NCBI RefSeq assembly: GCF_030272615.1
Contig: NC_081413.1
Coordinates: 98,922,239-98,986,238 of the forward strand
Reading direction: 5' to 3'
Origin: Cryptomeria japonica
Taxonomy: Eukaryota > Streptophyta > Pinopsida > Cupressales > Cupressaceae
Length of the DNA stretch: 64,000 bases
In this document: piece after piece, positions 25,779 through 36,038 of the stretch
How the letters are laid out: every line of letters begins with the position of its first letter
Numbering within the stretch: position 1 is the stretch's first letter
Translations under genes and position numbers: made by a program
The notes under the pieces: model-generated
What the model saw: the letters and a program-made list of their open reading frames with translations, nothing else
Database searches by the model: none
Told to the model about the DNA's origin: nothing

Positions 25779-25924
25779 GACCATCTTCACGAGAGTCCTT
25801 GGAAAACCAGTTGAACGAGAAGCTTGAAGCAGAGGCTAAAAGGATGTTTGCAAGGAAGTCTCCCTCATTTGTGTACTTACATTTCATCATTATGATATGC
25901 TTAGCTGTTTTCTTTGTTTTATGA
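25779..25924 (+). other. Possible seventh exon of the host gene
   Basis: This stretch reads PSSRESLENQL, then NEKLEAEAKRMFARK, an acidic/basic helix that looks coding, and is in phase if GTGAGT at 25738 is used as donor and TTAG at 25775-25778 as acceptor. That intron would be only 41 nt, shorter than plant introns usually are. Joined this way the product is 667 residues and skips the TAA at 25767. The last residues (FIIMICLAVFFVL) are hydrophobic and could be intron read-through. Alternatives are a recent frameshift or an unseen splice form. Confidence 0.45.
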
Positions 25925-25996
25925 CAAGCTATGAATGCTGATTATTATAATTTTATTCATTGTGGTGCTACAGAGCTTTCTGTTGCATCAGAATTT

Positions 25997-26002
25997 AATA
26001 AA
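25997..26002 (+). terminator. Possible poly(A) signal of the host gene
   Basis: AATAAA about 230 bp after the TAA at 25767. It is the only canonical hexamer noticed close after the gene; its use is not shown. Confidence 0.4.
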
Positions 26003-26906
26003 AGCACCAGTAGCAAGTTATCAGGACGGACTCTGCTGGCTTGGTAGCGGTAGAATTAAAACATGTTAATGTTTTGGCAGTGACCAAGGGCAATATGTTT
26101 ACGTCTTCCGCCTTTCAAAAATGTATTTTTCCATCCTGACTGTGTTGAGTAATTCATTGCAAGATGATTATATTGCATAATTCATTGCAGAATGTTTTGC
26201 ATCTTCTGATGTACAGTTGTAAATTGTGTAATAGTTTCATAATTAAGGACACCCAATCTAAAATCCATGCACGCAATCAATACAAATAATAATGAGATAC
26301 CCTGATATTTTTTCTAAGGATCAAATAGCAAGACTTATTTTGTTTGCAATAGAATATATTGCCATCTAATGAAAAATTCATTTAGAAAATATAATGGGAA
26401 GAGGACGTTAACTGAATTTATTCCCATATCCTTATTTCTATGGGAAGAGGACATTTACTGAATTTATTCCCATATTCTTATTTCTTTCACTTGAATGGCT
26501 TCCATTTCAACATTTATAAGTCAATTTATAAGATCACATTTGGCATATGATCATTTCACTTAATATATGTTTTAAAGAAAAATTAAGGACAATCACTTGT
26601 CTTCTATTATATGCATTTTTATTTCTATTTGTGTTTATTTTAGTAGGAACGTAATAATATATTGACAACTTGTATATCTTTATGTTAAGTTGGACTTATG
26701 ATTTCATCTCTATTCATCATTATGCCATCTCTATTCATATTTATTTTCATATATCCACTCCTTAATTATTTCCTTATTAGAATTGGTCCAATCAACCCCA
26801 AGGAGCATGAGAATGATCCTTGAATTCAAATTATCAAACTTATATTCCATCTTCCCCATATGAGAATATGGCATGTTGCTATCTAGTTTCATTTGAAAAT
26901 AATTGT
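26003..26906. other. Intergenic; contains a 46-bp tandem duplication
   Basis: No gene seen. At 26394-26439 and 26440-26485 a 46-bp unit beginning ATGGGAAGAGGAC is repeated with a few changes. The left end of Gypsy-2 follows. Confidence 0.65.
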
Positions 26907-28078
26907 TGTAGAGGGGGAAAAAGTAAACCATTGCGAAAGGCATTTGGCAACCTCTTGAGGACCCACTTGATCAATCTCTCCACTTAGGATAAGCACAAAG
27001 TATGAAAAGTATCGAGTGCCTGTAGATAAAAACTTTTTAATTACTAGATATGAAATCACAAATCAGAAAGCTCTTCTGGTGACCTTCATAGACTCTTTCT
27101 CCAGGACACATGCGTAGGTCATGGATGACAGTGCGTCGCACTGGCGTTCTATATAGACAAAATGTAGAGATTAGGCCAAAAAAGGCAGAAATGACTAGGA
27201 CTTCGGTTTTAGTGTTTTTAAGTGCAATAGACAAATAACAAAAATCAAAATAATTGTAAATAAAGAGTGAAAAAACATGGGAAAAGAAGAAGATGTTTAC
27301 AATGGGTCCACCAATGAAGCCTCCAGTAAATATGAATCTTCTTCAATAACCTGCACACAAGACAAAAAGATGAAAATGTTGGGGTTATGTTTTAGAGGTT
27401 TGCCATAGTCAAACCCTCGTTTCGGTGTTTCCACCTCCATGGACAACCAAGTAGATAATGGATAATATGATAAACAAGATACAAAATAAATAAGATGATT
27501 GATATGCTATGGAGATAATTAAAAATACAATGAAAGAGAGAGAAGAAACTCCCCTTCAACACCAAAAAAGTGAGAGCTTGTCAAAGTGAAGAAGAAGAAG
27601 CACAAAACCTCTCCAAGGCATGGAGCTACAATGATAGAGAGGATGCAACAATGAAAGAAAGTACAACAAAATCAGTGGAGTCCCAAGCACAAAGTAAAAC
27701 AAGAGATGAAGAAGCAAGAAAACAATTATAGCTTCACAAAATGCGAGAGAATGAGAGAGAGCCAAATGAAGCCCAGAAAGGCAACATAGGAATCCAGAAG
27801 GGAAAGTGATGCTAGTGCACACAAAAGGAGGTGTTACAATTATTGAAAATAGTAGGTGTAATGCTCCAACTTTTTTGTAGGATGTTAGTGTGGCACACGA
27901 ATATCTTTGCGGTGTCCCCGAGTCAAACAATCAACAAGGTTGAGAAAAGCACAAATGAGAAGATGACAGGGCAAGCCAAGTGAGCAAGCAGGTGAAAGAT
28001 AGGGGAATTCTCCAATCGACTTAAAGAGGAGGCACTTATATAGCATGAATTGCATAGGGTGCAATTTATGATGTTACA
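26907..28078 (-). repeat. Gypsy-2 3' LTR
   Basis: 1172 bp, ends TG...CA in plus view. On the minus strand it starts TGTAACATC, with TATATAAG (plus 28035-28042) close to its start, so U3 is short. Minus-strand frames inside (27037-27234, 27556-27930) are not genes. Confidence 0.85.
28035..28042 (-). promoter_or_regulatory. TATA box of Gypsy-2 LTR
   Basis: Minus strand TATATAAG followed by TGCC. The Gypsy-3 LTR has the same box at 63261-63268. Confidence 0.6.
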
Positions 28079-28091
28079 TTTTGCCCCCACT
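28079..28091 (-). other. Gypsy-2 polypurine tract
   Basis: AGTGGGGGCAAAA on the minus strand, directly before the LTR start TGTAAC. It primes plus-strand DNA synthesis in LTR elements. Confidence 0.8.
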
Positions 28092-29010
28092 TTAGCAAGC
28101 ATATCATCATCAAGAGATGCAAGTTAGAGTAAAGAGATAGGGTTAAAAATATTTTATCTAGATACGAAGGGGAAGCAAAATCCTTTGTCCATTCAGATTT
28201 GCCCCTAGGGAAGAGACCTAAACCTTTGTGAGATATTGCTAGGTTATTTCATCACAAACATGTTAGCTTTAGATGAACATATCAAATGAAAAAGTGAAAA
28301 TTGTAATATAAAAATGATATGATTAGACACAAAGTTAGCAAGATAGTGGTCACTGAGATAAAAAAAGATTGTGCCAGTATGGGTAGCAAGTTGCGTTATG
28401 ATAGATAGTCATATGATAGGGTGATCAATGATTGATTGGATAGTGGTTTGTCCCCCACAAAGGCAACAAGATAATAAATACAATAAAATATCACGATAAC
28501 AGATACTGAGATAAATATAAATGTAGATATGCAAAAGTGTAGACATGTTAGCCTCCTCTTAGAATGGTGTGTGTGATACAAAGGGGATGCATATCATTCT
28601 AAGGAAAAAAGATGTTGCGTTACTTCAATATAATAAGATGTTTCTGTAGAATGCCACCTTGCAACAGATGACACATGATACCCACAACATCAACAAAAAC
28701 ACAAAGAAACAAGGGGATCAAATAGTTTATCATTAGAAGTACTAACAACATCGAAATTAAATAATGCATATGGCGCTGTATAAGTTGCTCATCACGGTCC
28801 CAAAGTTTTTGGATCTAAACAAGGCATATGAAGACAAATAGAAAATAAAGATTCAGGTCAACATGAAAGGAAGCCATCCACAAATGCAAAAAATCAAGAT
28901 ACAACAAATAGAAGAAAGATGATTAACAAATAGAGGAAGGTCACAATAGATAATCTCTTGTTTTCAAGAACCTATAGAGTGACTTGGGTCCTCCAGGGGA
29001 ACACAAACAT
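28092..29010 (-). other. Gypsy-2 internal, non-coding 3' part
   Basis: No reading frame with a family signature. Its last 44 bases (28972-29015) return in altered form at 30836-30880, on the other side of the family-4 solo LTR. Confidence 0.5.
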
Positions 29011-29473
29011 ATAAATGTTGGCATTAGATTGTCATTGATGTCAACAATTGAAGTAAAGCATGGGATAGATATGCGAGATGATGAGTGTCTCAGAGGAAGC
29101 AGAAGACAAAGGCAAGGTGTTGTATGTTGTTGCATTGTAATCACATCGTGTTATCAACAATTGAAGTAATGCACTGGACAAAGATGCATGATGATGACTA
29201 CCTTGGATGAAGGTCAGCTGAAGGTCAAAATGATAGAATTGGTATTGTCTCTAGTTGGCACAGTTTGAGCAAAGAATAGTGAGAACAATGCAAGCAAGCT
29301 GAATAAGTATGGAGTGTGCACTGGGTGAACTGGCTTTACTCAGAATATGTGTAACAATGATTGTAAAACACGTTGTGTTTATCGCCACCCTGTTAATCGC
29401 ATTGGCTACCGCCATACCGCTAGCGTGGTCCCCTCCTTGTTCGAGTTGTCTGCGATAGTGCTTGAGTGGTCTG

Positions 29474-29695
29474 TGATAGTGCGGTAAAAGGTTATCGCAA
29501 CACCCCAAGTGGCATGTTATTGATTGCCCGACCTCCTACGGTAGTGCGGTAAAAGGTTACCGCAACACCACAAGCATCGTGTTATTGACCGCTCCACCTC
29601 CCGCAGTAGTGCAGTAACAGGAGAAATGGCTACCGCAATCCCGCAGTCAATGGTCAATGGACTGCCATGTATCCAGCAGTAGTGTGGTAAAATAT
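29474..29695 (+). repeat. 65-bp-period repeat with hairpins inside the family-4 LTR
   Basis: TAGTGCGGTAA-type units start at 29481, 29546 and 29611, exactly 65 bp apart, with a decayed fourth at 29684. In unit 2 GCGGTAA and TTACCGC pair around AAGG (29546-29563); unit 1 has the same stem with one wobble (29481-29498). The stretch is clearly richer in G+C than its surroundings. Confidence 0.75.
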
Positions 29696-30759
29696 GAAGC
29701 ATGTATATAACATGATGAGTATTCTACCATTTGCCAACACAGAAGTGGTCCACTTCTGACCAAGTTTGAATTGATGACATAAAAGGAGATGTGGAGGATG
29801 TGGCATGCACGGGACAAATCAAAGATTGCTGACAAGATATGGTTGCTGAGCAAATGACAGCTAGGAGTTTCATTTTTGAGAATGAGCGTTCCATGCAAAG
29901 GTCATGGTAGTACACAGAGTTAGCTGGATGAAAATAGAAAGATAGTATGAGAAAGACAAAAAATCAAAAGGCTAAAATCAAGGCAAATTGTTTTCTTGAT
30001 TTCGAGAAGTGTTTTTGAATCTCCTTTTGGAGGGAAAAATCCAAGAAGTAAAAAGATTGTGATCAATTTGAAATATATAGATGAATAAATTACTAAGTGT
30101 TGTGTGTGTGTTGTCGAAGGTGAATTGGAGTACGTAGTTGCAAACGAAAGAGAAGCAAGAAAACAAAGTGTAAGAAATACAATGTGTATTTCACACAGTG
30201 TGGAGCAGAGTAAGAGATAAGCAAAGAGTAGAGATTTGATCAGAATAGAGATAAGAAGAGTTTGTGAAAAGACAAGATATAGTGTAGAGAGCTATTGCAA
30301 AGATCAGAAGAGTTGGTGAAAAGACAAGATAGAGTGCATAGCTATTGCAGAGATTAGAAAGAAAAATACAACCTGTAAGTTGAAAAGCGAAGATTCAGTT
30401 TCAGGTGCAGAAAACACAACGTGTTACAAAACCTCATTTGTAACAAGGTACTCAACTTGTATCTGTAATTCTTCATTATTGTGATCATCAGAGTGGGTGC
30501 TCGGATCAAGGGTTGGTGCTCCTTTGGGTTGGTGCCCATAAACTTTGTAATCAAACTATTTTCACTGCAAGGCTAGATTAGAGCAGTAGACTAGCAACAT
30601 TTCTCACTGAAGTTTTTCCCATATTGGTTTTTCCTCATATATCTTGTGTTGTGGGCTTGCCTTCTATGTGTGTGTGCATATTGGTTTAATATCTTTACTC
30701 ATTATTGCTTGATCTTTGTTTTAGAGTTTTAATCTTTTAGAAAGTTCAAGTTTTGAGTA

Positions 30760-30787
30760 ACCATTGATTCACCCCCCTCTCAGTGGT
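30760..30787 (+). other. C-rich-loop hairpin of family-4 LTR
   Basis: Stem ACCATTGA/TCAGTGGT with one T-G wobble, loop TTCACCCCCCTC. Same place and loop as in the Copia-1, -2 and -3 LTRs, but a different stem. Confidence 0.75.
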
Positions 30788-30809
30788 CCATTTGTGTTCC
30801 TTTAATAAA

Positions 30810-30952
30810 GACAATCATCACCCCTCATTTCCATGTACCTACGAAGTAACTTGAGTCTTCCAGGGGGCACAAAACATATAAAAATAAGCATGGTGGAACA
30901 TAGAAAGACACACTCTATTCTACAAGATAAGAGTACCATCCTAGAGGTTCTC
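30810..30952 (-). other. Gypsy-2 internal, short spacer
   Basis: Between the family-4 LTR and the LARD element. It holds the second copy (30836-30880) of a 44-bp sequence also found at 28972-29015. Confidence 0.55.
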
Positions 30953-31327
30953 TGTTAGAGTATTCAGGTCTTTACTTGATTAATTAAACAATATTTGTTT
31001 AATTATTTAAGTTCCCTTTATCTCTTTTACACTTAAGCTAACTTTAGGTGCATAATAATTAATTCTTTTATTAATTATTATGTGCAAGCCTAGGTTTTAC
31101 TTTTTAGGGTTTCTTGACCTATTAGAGGTTATCTCTTTTCTTTGTATTGTAAGATTAAGGAATTATCACATTACACATTTTGTGAATATTTAGCTCTCAT
31201 CTTTTTGAGCATATTTTATGTGTATTGGTTTTTCTGTTATTTGCTTTCTTGCTTCTCCTTGTAACAGGTTATTCAGCTTGCAGAGATCATTTGGGCTCCT
31301 GTGGTGTTGTATTTCTCAACTCTCACA
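30953..31327 (+). repeat. LARD-1 5' LTR
   Basis: TGTTAGAG...CTCACA. Contains two AT palindromes: TAATTAAACAA/TTGTTTAATTA and CATAATAATTAAT/ATTAATTATTATG. Both are kept in the 3' LTR. Confidence 0.9.
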
Positions 31328-31734
31328 TGGTATCAGAGCTTCATATTTGCACCTATATGTTCGTGTTTTGAGATTTTGTGCTTAGAAGCAGATCTGGGGT
31401 TTAAGGAAGTTTTTTTATGCACCTAGGGATAGGTCTTTTTTTTCTGAGCACTTAGGGTCTAAACGAACCTCACCATCGTGCTCAGAAGGCCCAAAAACCC
31501 CTCTGGTCATTTAAAACTTGACCATTTTTGGCTCTTGAGCCTCTGGGAGTTATTTTTTCTCCAGTACCAGGCCATATGACTTTGGCACACAGTTCGAGAA
31601 AAAAATTCAAAAAAATGCCTTTTTACGACATGCAAGCCGAATGATTTTTGTTTGAAAAAAAAAATAAAAAAATCACAACAAAAATCAAAAGGCAAAGTTT
31701 TTTAAAAACAAAGTAAATTTTTTGGGGGGGTTTC

Positions 31735-32060
31735 CCCACGGTACCGTGGGCCCCCCTGGCTTGCTGCAGGTCTGGTGCCGCCGGCCCCCGGCTTCCCACC
31801 AACCCCTCTTGCCGCAGCAACCCACTGGACACCGCAACTCCTCGCCGACCACCACAACAACCTCGCTGGCACGCTCTTCGTCGCCACCGCCGGTGATCTC
31901 CTCGCCGCCGCTGCCCTTTTCGTCGGCCACCCCCTGTGCTTTCTGGCCACCGGCACGACTCCTCTGCCGAAAACCATAGTAGCACCACCCGGAAACCACA
32001 ACGCCACCCGCCCGCCACCGGAGTGCCGCCCATGAGCCACCTCCGCCCGACTCTGCCCCC
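31735..32060. other. GC-rich insert in LARD-1 interior
   Basis: CCG/GCC-rich stretch with open frames on both strands, the longest on minus (31702-32517). The frames are long because stop codons are rare at this composition. Codon pattern does not point to a known protein. It may be a captured gene piece or a structured leader. Confidence 0.5.
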
Positions 32061-33378
32061 ATTGCACCTCCCTTTTGCCTCTTTTAGGGGGGATTGGTTT
32101 TTTCGCCATAACTTGGGAAAACGAAGTCATTTTTTTGAAAACGAATAAGCGTCGAAAAGATGGTTCCGAGCCAGACCTCATGGTGTTAGAATTTTTTTCT
32201 AATTTTGCTATTTGGCTGTGTTTTTTTTCTAGTCGAAGTGGGGTCTCTTTTTTGCACTTCGGGAGTCGTAGAATGAACATCCAAACTCCATTTTTTGAAA
32301 ACTTTATATCATTGGAAAGATTGTTCTGTGTAATTTCCAGCCATATGAGTTTTATTTCCAGAGTCTGCTCCAAGAATATTTTATTCAGTTTTTTGCTTTT
32401 CAGCACTCTGGTGGATATCTTGGTTGTTTCAGGTCCTGGGATCTCTTCTCTGAGTAGGATGTCTTGGTTTTGGTTCTTCTTTTTGTTTCCAGTCTTCTTA
32501 TCATTGTAGAATTTCATTTATGCAAACACACTGAGATAAAGTGCCATCATGCATTGTTTACTTGGGATCTTGCACACCTTGTACCTTATTGTACATGCAC
32601 TACTTATAAAGTGCCATGAGGGGTTTGATGTTTTCCTTTTGTTTGCCATCTACCTTTGTCCAGTGAGTTTTCCTTCCATGACATTCACCTCATGCTGTGT
32701 GTCAAGTGAGTGTTTCTTCCACGTCACTATGTACTTTCTCTGTGCCTTCGATGTTCCTGGTTCTTCATCATGCTGTTCTTGTTGGTCGTTCTTTTCAGTG
32801 TACCTATCCCTCTCCCTCTTCAGCATTATGGGGAGGTTTGTTCTATTGGTTCTAATACTTATGTGGTTCGATTGATCAACTCTTTAGGCTTTGGTTTCTC
32901 ATGCCATCTATATCTTCGAGTTCAATTGTTTGCCTTTGTTTGCCTCCTAATTCGAGTAGTGTCATTTGAGGGCACTCATATAGATTACGGTCTTCTCTAC
33001 CTGGTCATGTTCTATTTTAGTGGAGGTTCTTCAGATCAATAGTTATTCTACGACAGTGTTTGCAGGTTCTTCAGATCAACAATTATTCTACGACAGTGTT
33101 TGCAGGTTCTTCATGCTTCAGTGATTATTCTGATCTTCTCTTGTTCCTATCTTTTTGGAACATTCTTGTTTGGAGGCTTTTTCAGTCCTCTTCTTGCCTT
33201 TTCCATCTTTGTTTGGAGTAGAGTTTTTTTTCCCACGTGGTTTTCTCTATTTCTCCAGTTCATAGATATTTGGTTGTATTTGGGTACCTGATCAGGCCTT
33301 GTTACTGGGACCCATCTTTTTTGCTTTCAATAGCTGTTTTGGGTTTTAACTTCTCCCTAAGTCTAGCTTAAGGGGGGG

Positions 33379-33753
33379 TGTTAGAGTATTTGGGTCTTTA
33401 CTTGATTAATTAAACAATATTTGTTTAATTATTTAAGTTCCCTTGATCTCTTTTACACTTAAATGAACTTTAGGTGCATAATAATTAATTCTTTTATTAA
33501 TTATTATGTGCAAGCCTAGGTTTTACTTTTTAGGGTTTCTTGACCTATTAGAGGTTATCTATTTTCTTTGTATTGTAAGATTAAGGAATTATCACATTTC
33601 ACATTTTGTGAATATTGAGCTCTCATCTTTTTTAGCATATGTTCTGTGTATTGGTTTTTCTATTATTTGCTTCCTTGCTTCTCCTTGTAACAGGTTATTC
33701 AGCTTGCAGAGATCATTTGGGCTCCTATGGTGTTGTATTTCTCAACTCTCACA
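33379..33753 (+). repeat. LARD-1 3' LTR
   Basis: Same length as the 5' LTR. It directly follows the polypurine tract (33370-33378) within the phrase TCTAGCTTAAGGGGGGG. Confidence 0.9.
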
Positions 33754-33758
33754 TTCTC

Positions 33759-35219
33759 CACTATCAAATAATCTTCCTTCCAATCTTGATCATATGGAGA
33801 TGGAGGATGAGCCTAAAGAGGAACATCCATGAGGGAAGTACTAAGTACCTCATCAACAACAAGAGCCAAGGATGATGCAGCTTCCACATTTGCATCCAAA
33901 AGCTCTTGAGAGGCAAGATTCAACAACCATGTAAAGATTATAGATAATGCCAAGATGTCATCTCAAGAGTCAAACAAATGCCTCTTCGCAGCAGAGTCAA
34001 GTGAATCGACCCAAGGTGGAAAAACAGGAGCTGCATCATCGACCTCTTAAAGAGTGGCAAAGAAAAACTCTAGAGAAGGCGAAGCCTGCTCAACAACACA
34101 AACAAAAGTAGAAAAATAAATAGGCACTGAAACAGGTAGATAAATAGGCAAAGAGGTCACTAGAGTTGGCTTCCAACGACCAAACTCATGAATGGGGCCT
34201 TGCTCAAACTTCTTCTTAGGCTAGTGCAGAGGTGAGGCCTTCTATCAACCATAGCAGGTCTAAGTGCCTTAGGAAAGTTGTGGTGAAGATGCATTTATGA
34301 AGCATGAGGAGTAGACAACTTTTCATTGGACATAACTTGTGTATGCAACATGTCAATGGGATGGGAGAATGGAGGGATATTAGTCAAGGAGGTGATGAGT
34401 GGTTGCTTCACGGGGGGTGCAATGAAAACATATACCCTTTTGAGGCGAGTCTCATCAATGGTCCTTGAAGCGAGAGGTAGCAACACTGAAGATGAAGTAG
34501 AAACAAATATAGTGGGAGCAAGCATGAAAATAGCAAGAGCAGGAGTGGAAACCAACAACTCACCCTTAACCCTCAAAGTAGCCTCATGCTCTCAGGCCAT
34601 TTCCCATCGATGATGCTTATGCTCACATGCAAGCTGAATCTGGCATAAAAGGAGACCAAGAAGAGAGATCTGAGAAGGCTCAACGACATCATGCTCCATA
34701 GGAGAGGCTACTTGCACCATTTTCCATAAAGGAGAAGGCCCAACTAATGAGGTAGGAGGTGTTACTATAATAGGCTCTACAAGTGTAGTCACAAACACCC
34801 CTCCTTGTTTTTCTTGAGGAGCAATCAAAGGAATAGAGGGTAGCCTTAGAGGATATGATTTAGGAGCCAGAGGTGATGAACGAGCTCGAGATGAATGCCT
34901 ACCCTTACCATACTAGGAATGATGAGGAATATTTGCAATGATTGGGAGCTCAAAGGGAGGGCAGGATGTAGATGTCAACAACATAGGTGCCTTTCCTTTG
35001 TCTACACTAGGTGCAGACGCAGGAGCAGTAGACATCATCGGGGGCTGTATAGTCTAGGTGGGTGAGAAGGTCTACTTTGAGTAATGGGTCTATCCTCAGC
35101 CCTAGATAAAGAAGGTGAAACTTGTCATGATACAAGAACATATAGAAAAGGAGGAGCAAAAATTGATGTAGGAGGAGGTATAGTAGCCATAGGCTGAATT
35201 GACTTAGGTACCAACCCTC
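33759..35219 (-). pseudogene. Gypsy-2 Pro/Ser-rich coding remnant
   Basis: Minus-strand text is rich in Pro, Ser and Thr (for example PPPTSIFAPPF, RSSPLAPKSYPLRLPSIP and VTPPTSLVGPSP), broken by stops. The frame runs from about 35210 down to 34295 in pieces (34592-34828, 34295-34576). It lies where RT would be expected after the protease, but no RT block is visible. Either the element is a non-autonomous type with a low-complexity ORF, or RT was lost. Confidence 0.5.
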
Positions 35220-36038
35220 TCATTTAATACTTATAATAGGATTTATAGGAAGCATAGGCCCAATCAGAGTAGGCCAAAAATGAATTAATGAAAAGCCCCC
35301 ATGAGCAACCAATGGTTGGTATCCAATATCGTGAACAACATGCATTGTGTCTTCATGGGGAAACTTTAAATATTTATGAACGATTGAGTGGATTGCATCC
35401 ATGCTGATCAACTAGGGAATGCCCAGCTTAACATAGAGCAAGTTCGACTCGAGAATCACAATGAAAGTGCACGACATCGCCTTGGGTCCCACGAGGACCA
35501 TGAAGGTGGTACTACCCAAAGGAGGAATGGACAACCCGTCATGCATACAGAAGCATGACACTCATCATATCTTGCTCTATGTAAACCATTAATAAATAGA
35601 GCCTCCTTTATAATGATATTGACTTAACATGTAGGATCAACCATCACACCTATAACAATGTGACCATTTATCTTGGTTGAGATTTATAAAGGAGTGGGCT
35701 CCCCACTATAAGGAACATCCATAGCTGTAAAAGACATGTCATAAGACTTCATCCTTTGGCTAGGGGGAAAGCTCACAGTGATAGTGACCATATTGACATA
35801 AGGGCCACCACTTGATGTAGGACTGATGATGTAGAGATGAAATTGATGAATGAGGTGGGAAAGTATCAATGTAGCTCTAGAGCTCACTATCAGTCTTATC
35901 AACAGGCTTGTTAGATTTTCGTTTTTGATGACTGACCTGGATAACACCATTGTCTATATGATTGTGGACTATATCTCTAAGACAAATACAACACTCCGTG
36001 TAATGTCTAGGCACATATGGTGATACTAACATAATTTA
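35220..36038 (-). pseudogene. Gypsy-2 protease region remnant
   Basis: Minus-strand text from the right: HYTECCICLRDIVHNHID (about 36000-35940), resembling the Gag end block CxxHxxxGHxTEDC..LRD. Further on PPLGSTTFMVLVGPKAMSC and ESNLLYVKLGIPWLISMDAI (35520-35390) match the end of Gypsy proteases, where LLGRPWIHxMxA is usual, then KYLKFPHED. The DxG active site is not readable. Stops break the frame. Copia-2 inserted directly upstream at 36038. Confidence 0.65.

Larger units (their letters stand above)
29016..30804 (+). repeat. Family-4 Copia solo LTR with perfect target duplication
   Basis: Starts TGTTGGCATTAG and ends GTTCCTTTA, flanked by ATAAA at 29011-29015 and 30805-30809. No PBS follows, so it is a solo LTR of 1789 bp, long for Copia. 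Near the end it has the C-rich hairpin (30760-30787). A diverged inverted relative lies at 60805 onward. It contains a GC-rich 65-bp-period repeat (29481-29690). Confidence 0.85.
30953..33753 (+). mobile_element. LARD-1: non-autonomous Copia-like LTR element
   Basis: Two LTRs of exactly 375 bp (30953-31327, 33379-33753) differ at about 15 positions by hand count. Perfect 5-bp duplication TTCTC (30948-30952, 33754-33758). TGGTATCAGAGC (31328-31339) follows the 5' LTR and AAGGGGGGG precedes the 3' LTR. The 2051-bp interior has no Gag, protease, integrase or RT text, so it depends on another element for movement. The interior has a sharply GC-rich part (31735-32060) and a T-rich part after it. 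It inserted in Gypsy-2. Confidence 0.9.

Noticed and set aside
29481-29695. Regular 65-bp repeats as a CRISPR array
   Set aside because: Units are contiguous in similarity, not repeat plus unique spacer, and the setting is a plant LTR.
31702-32517. 271-codon minus-strand frame as a gene
   Set aside because: It lies over the GC-rich block and leader of LARD-1; length follows from base composition and no family motif is seen.
32549-33042. Cys/Leu/Phe-rich frames as membrane proteins
   Set aside because: T-rich interior of LARD-1 gives such hydrophobic text in any frame; several frames overlap equally well.
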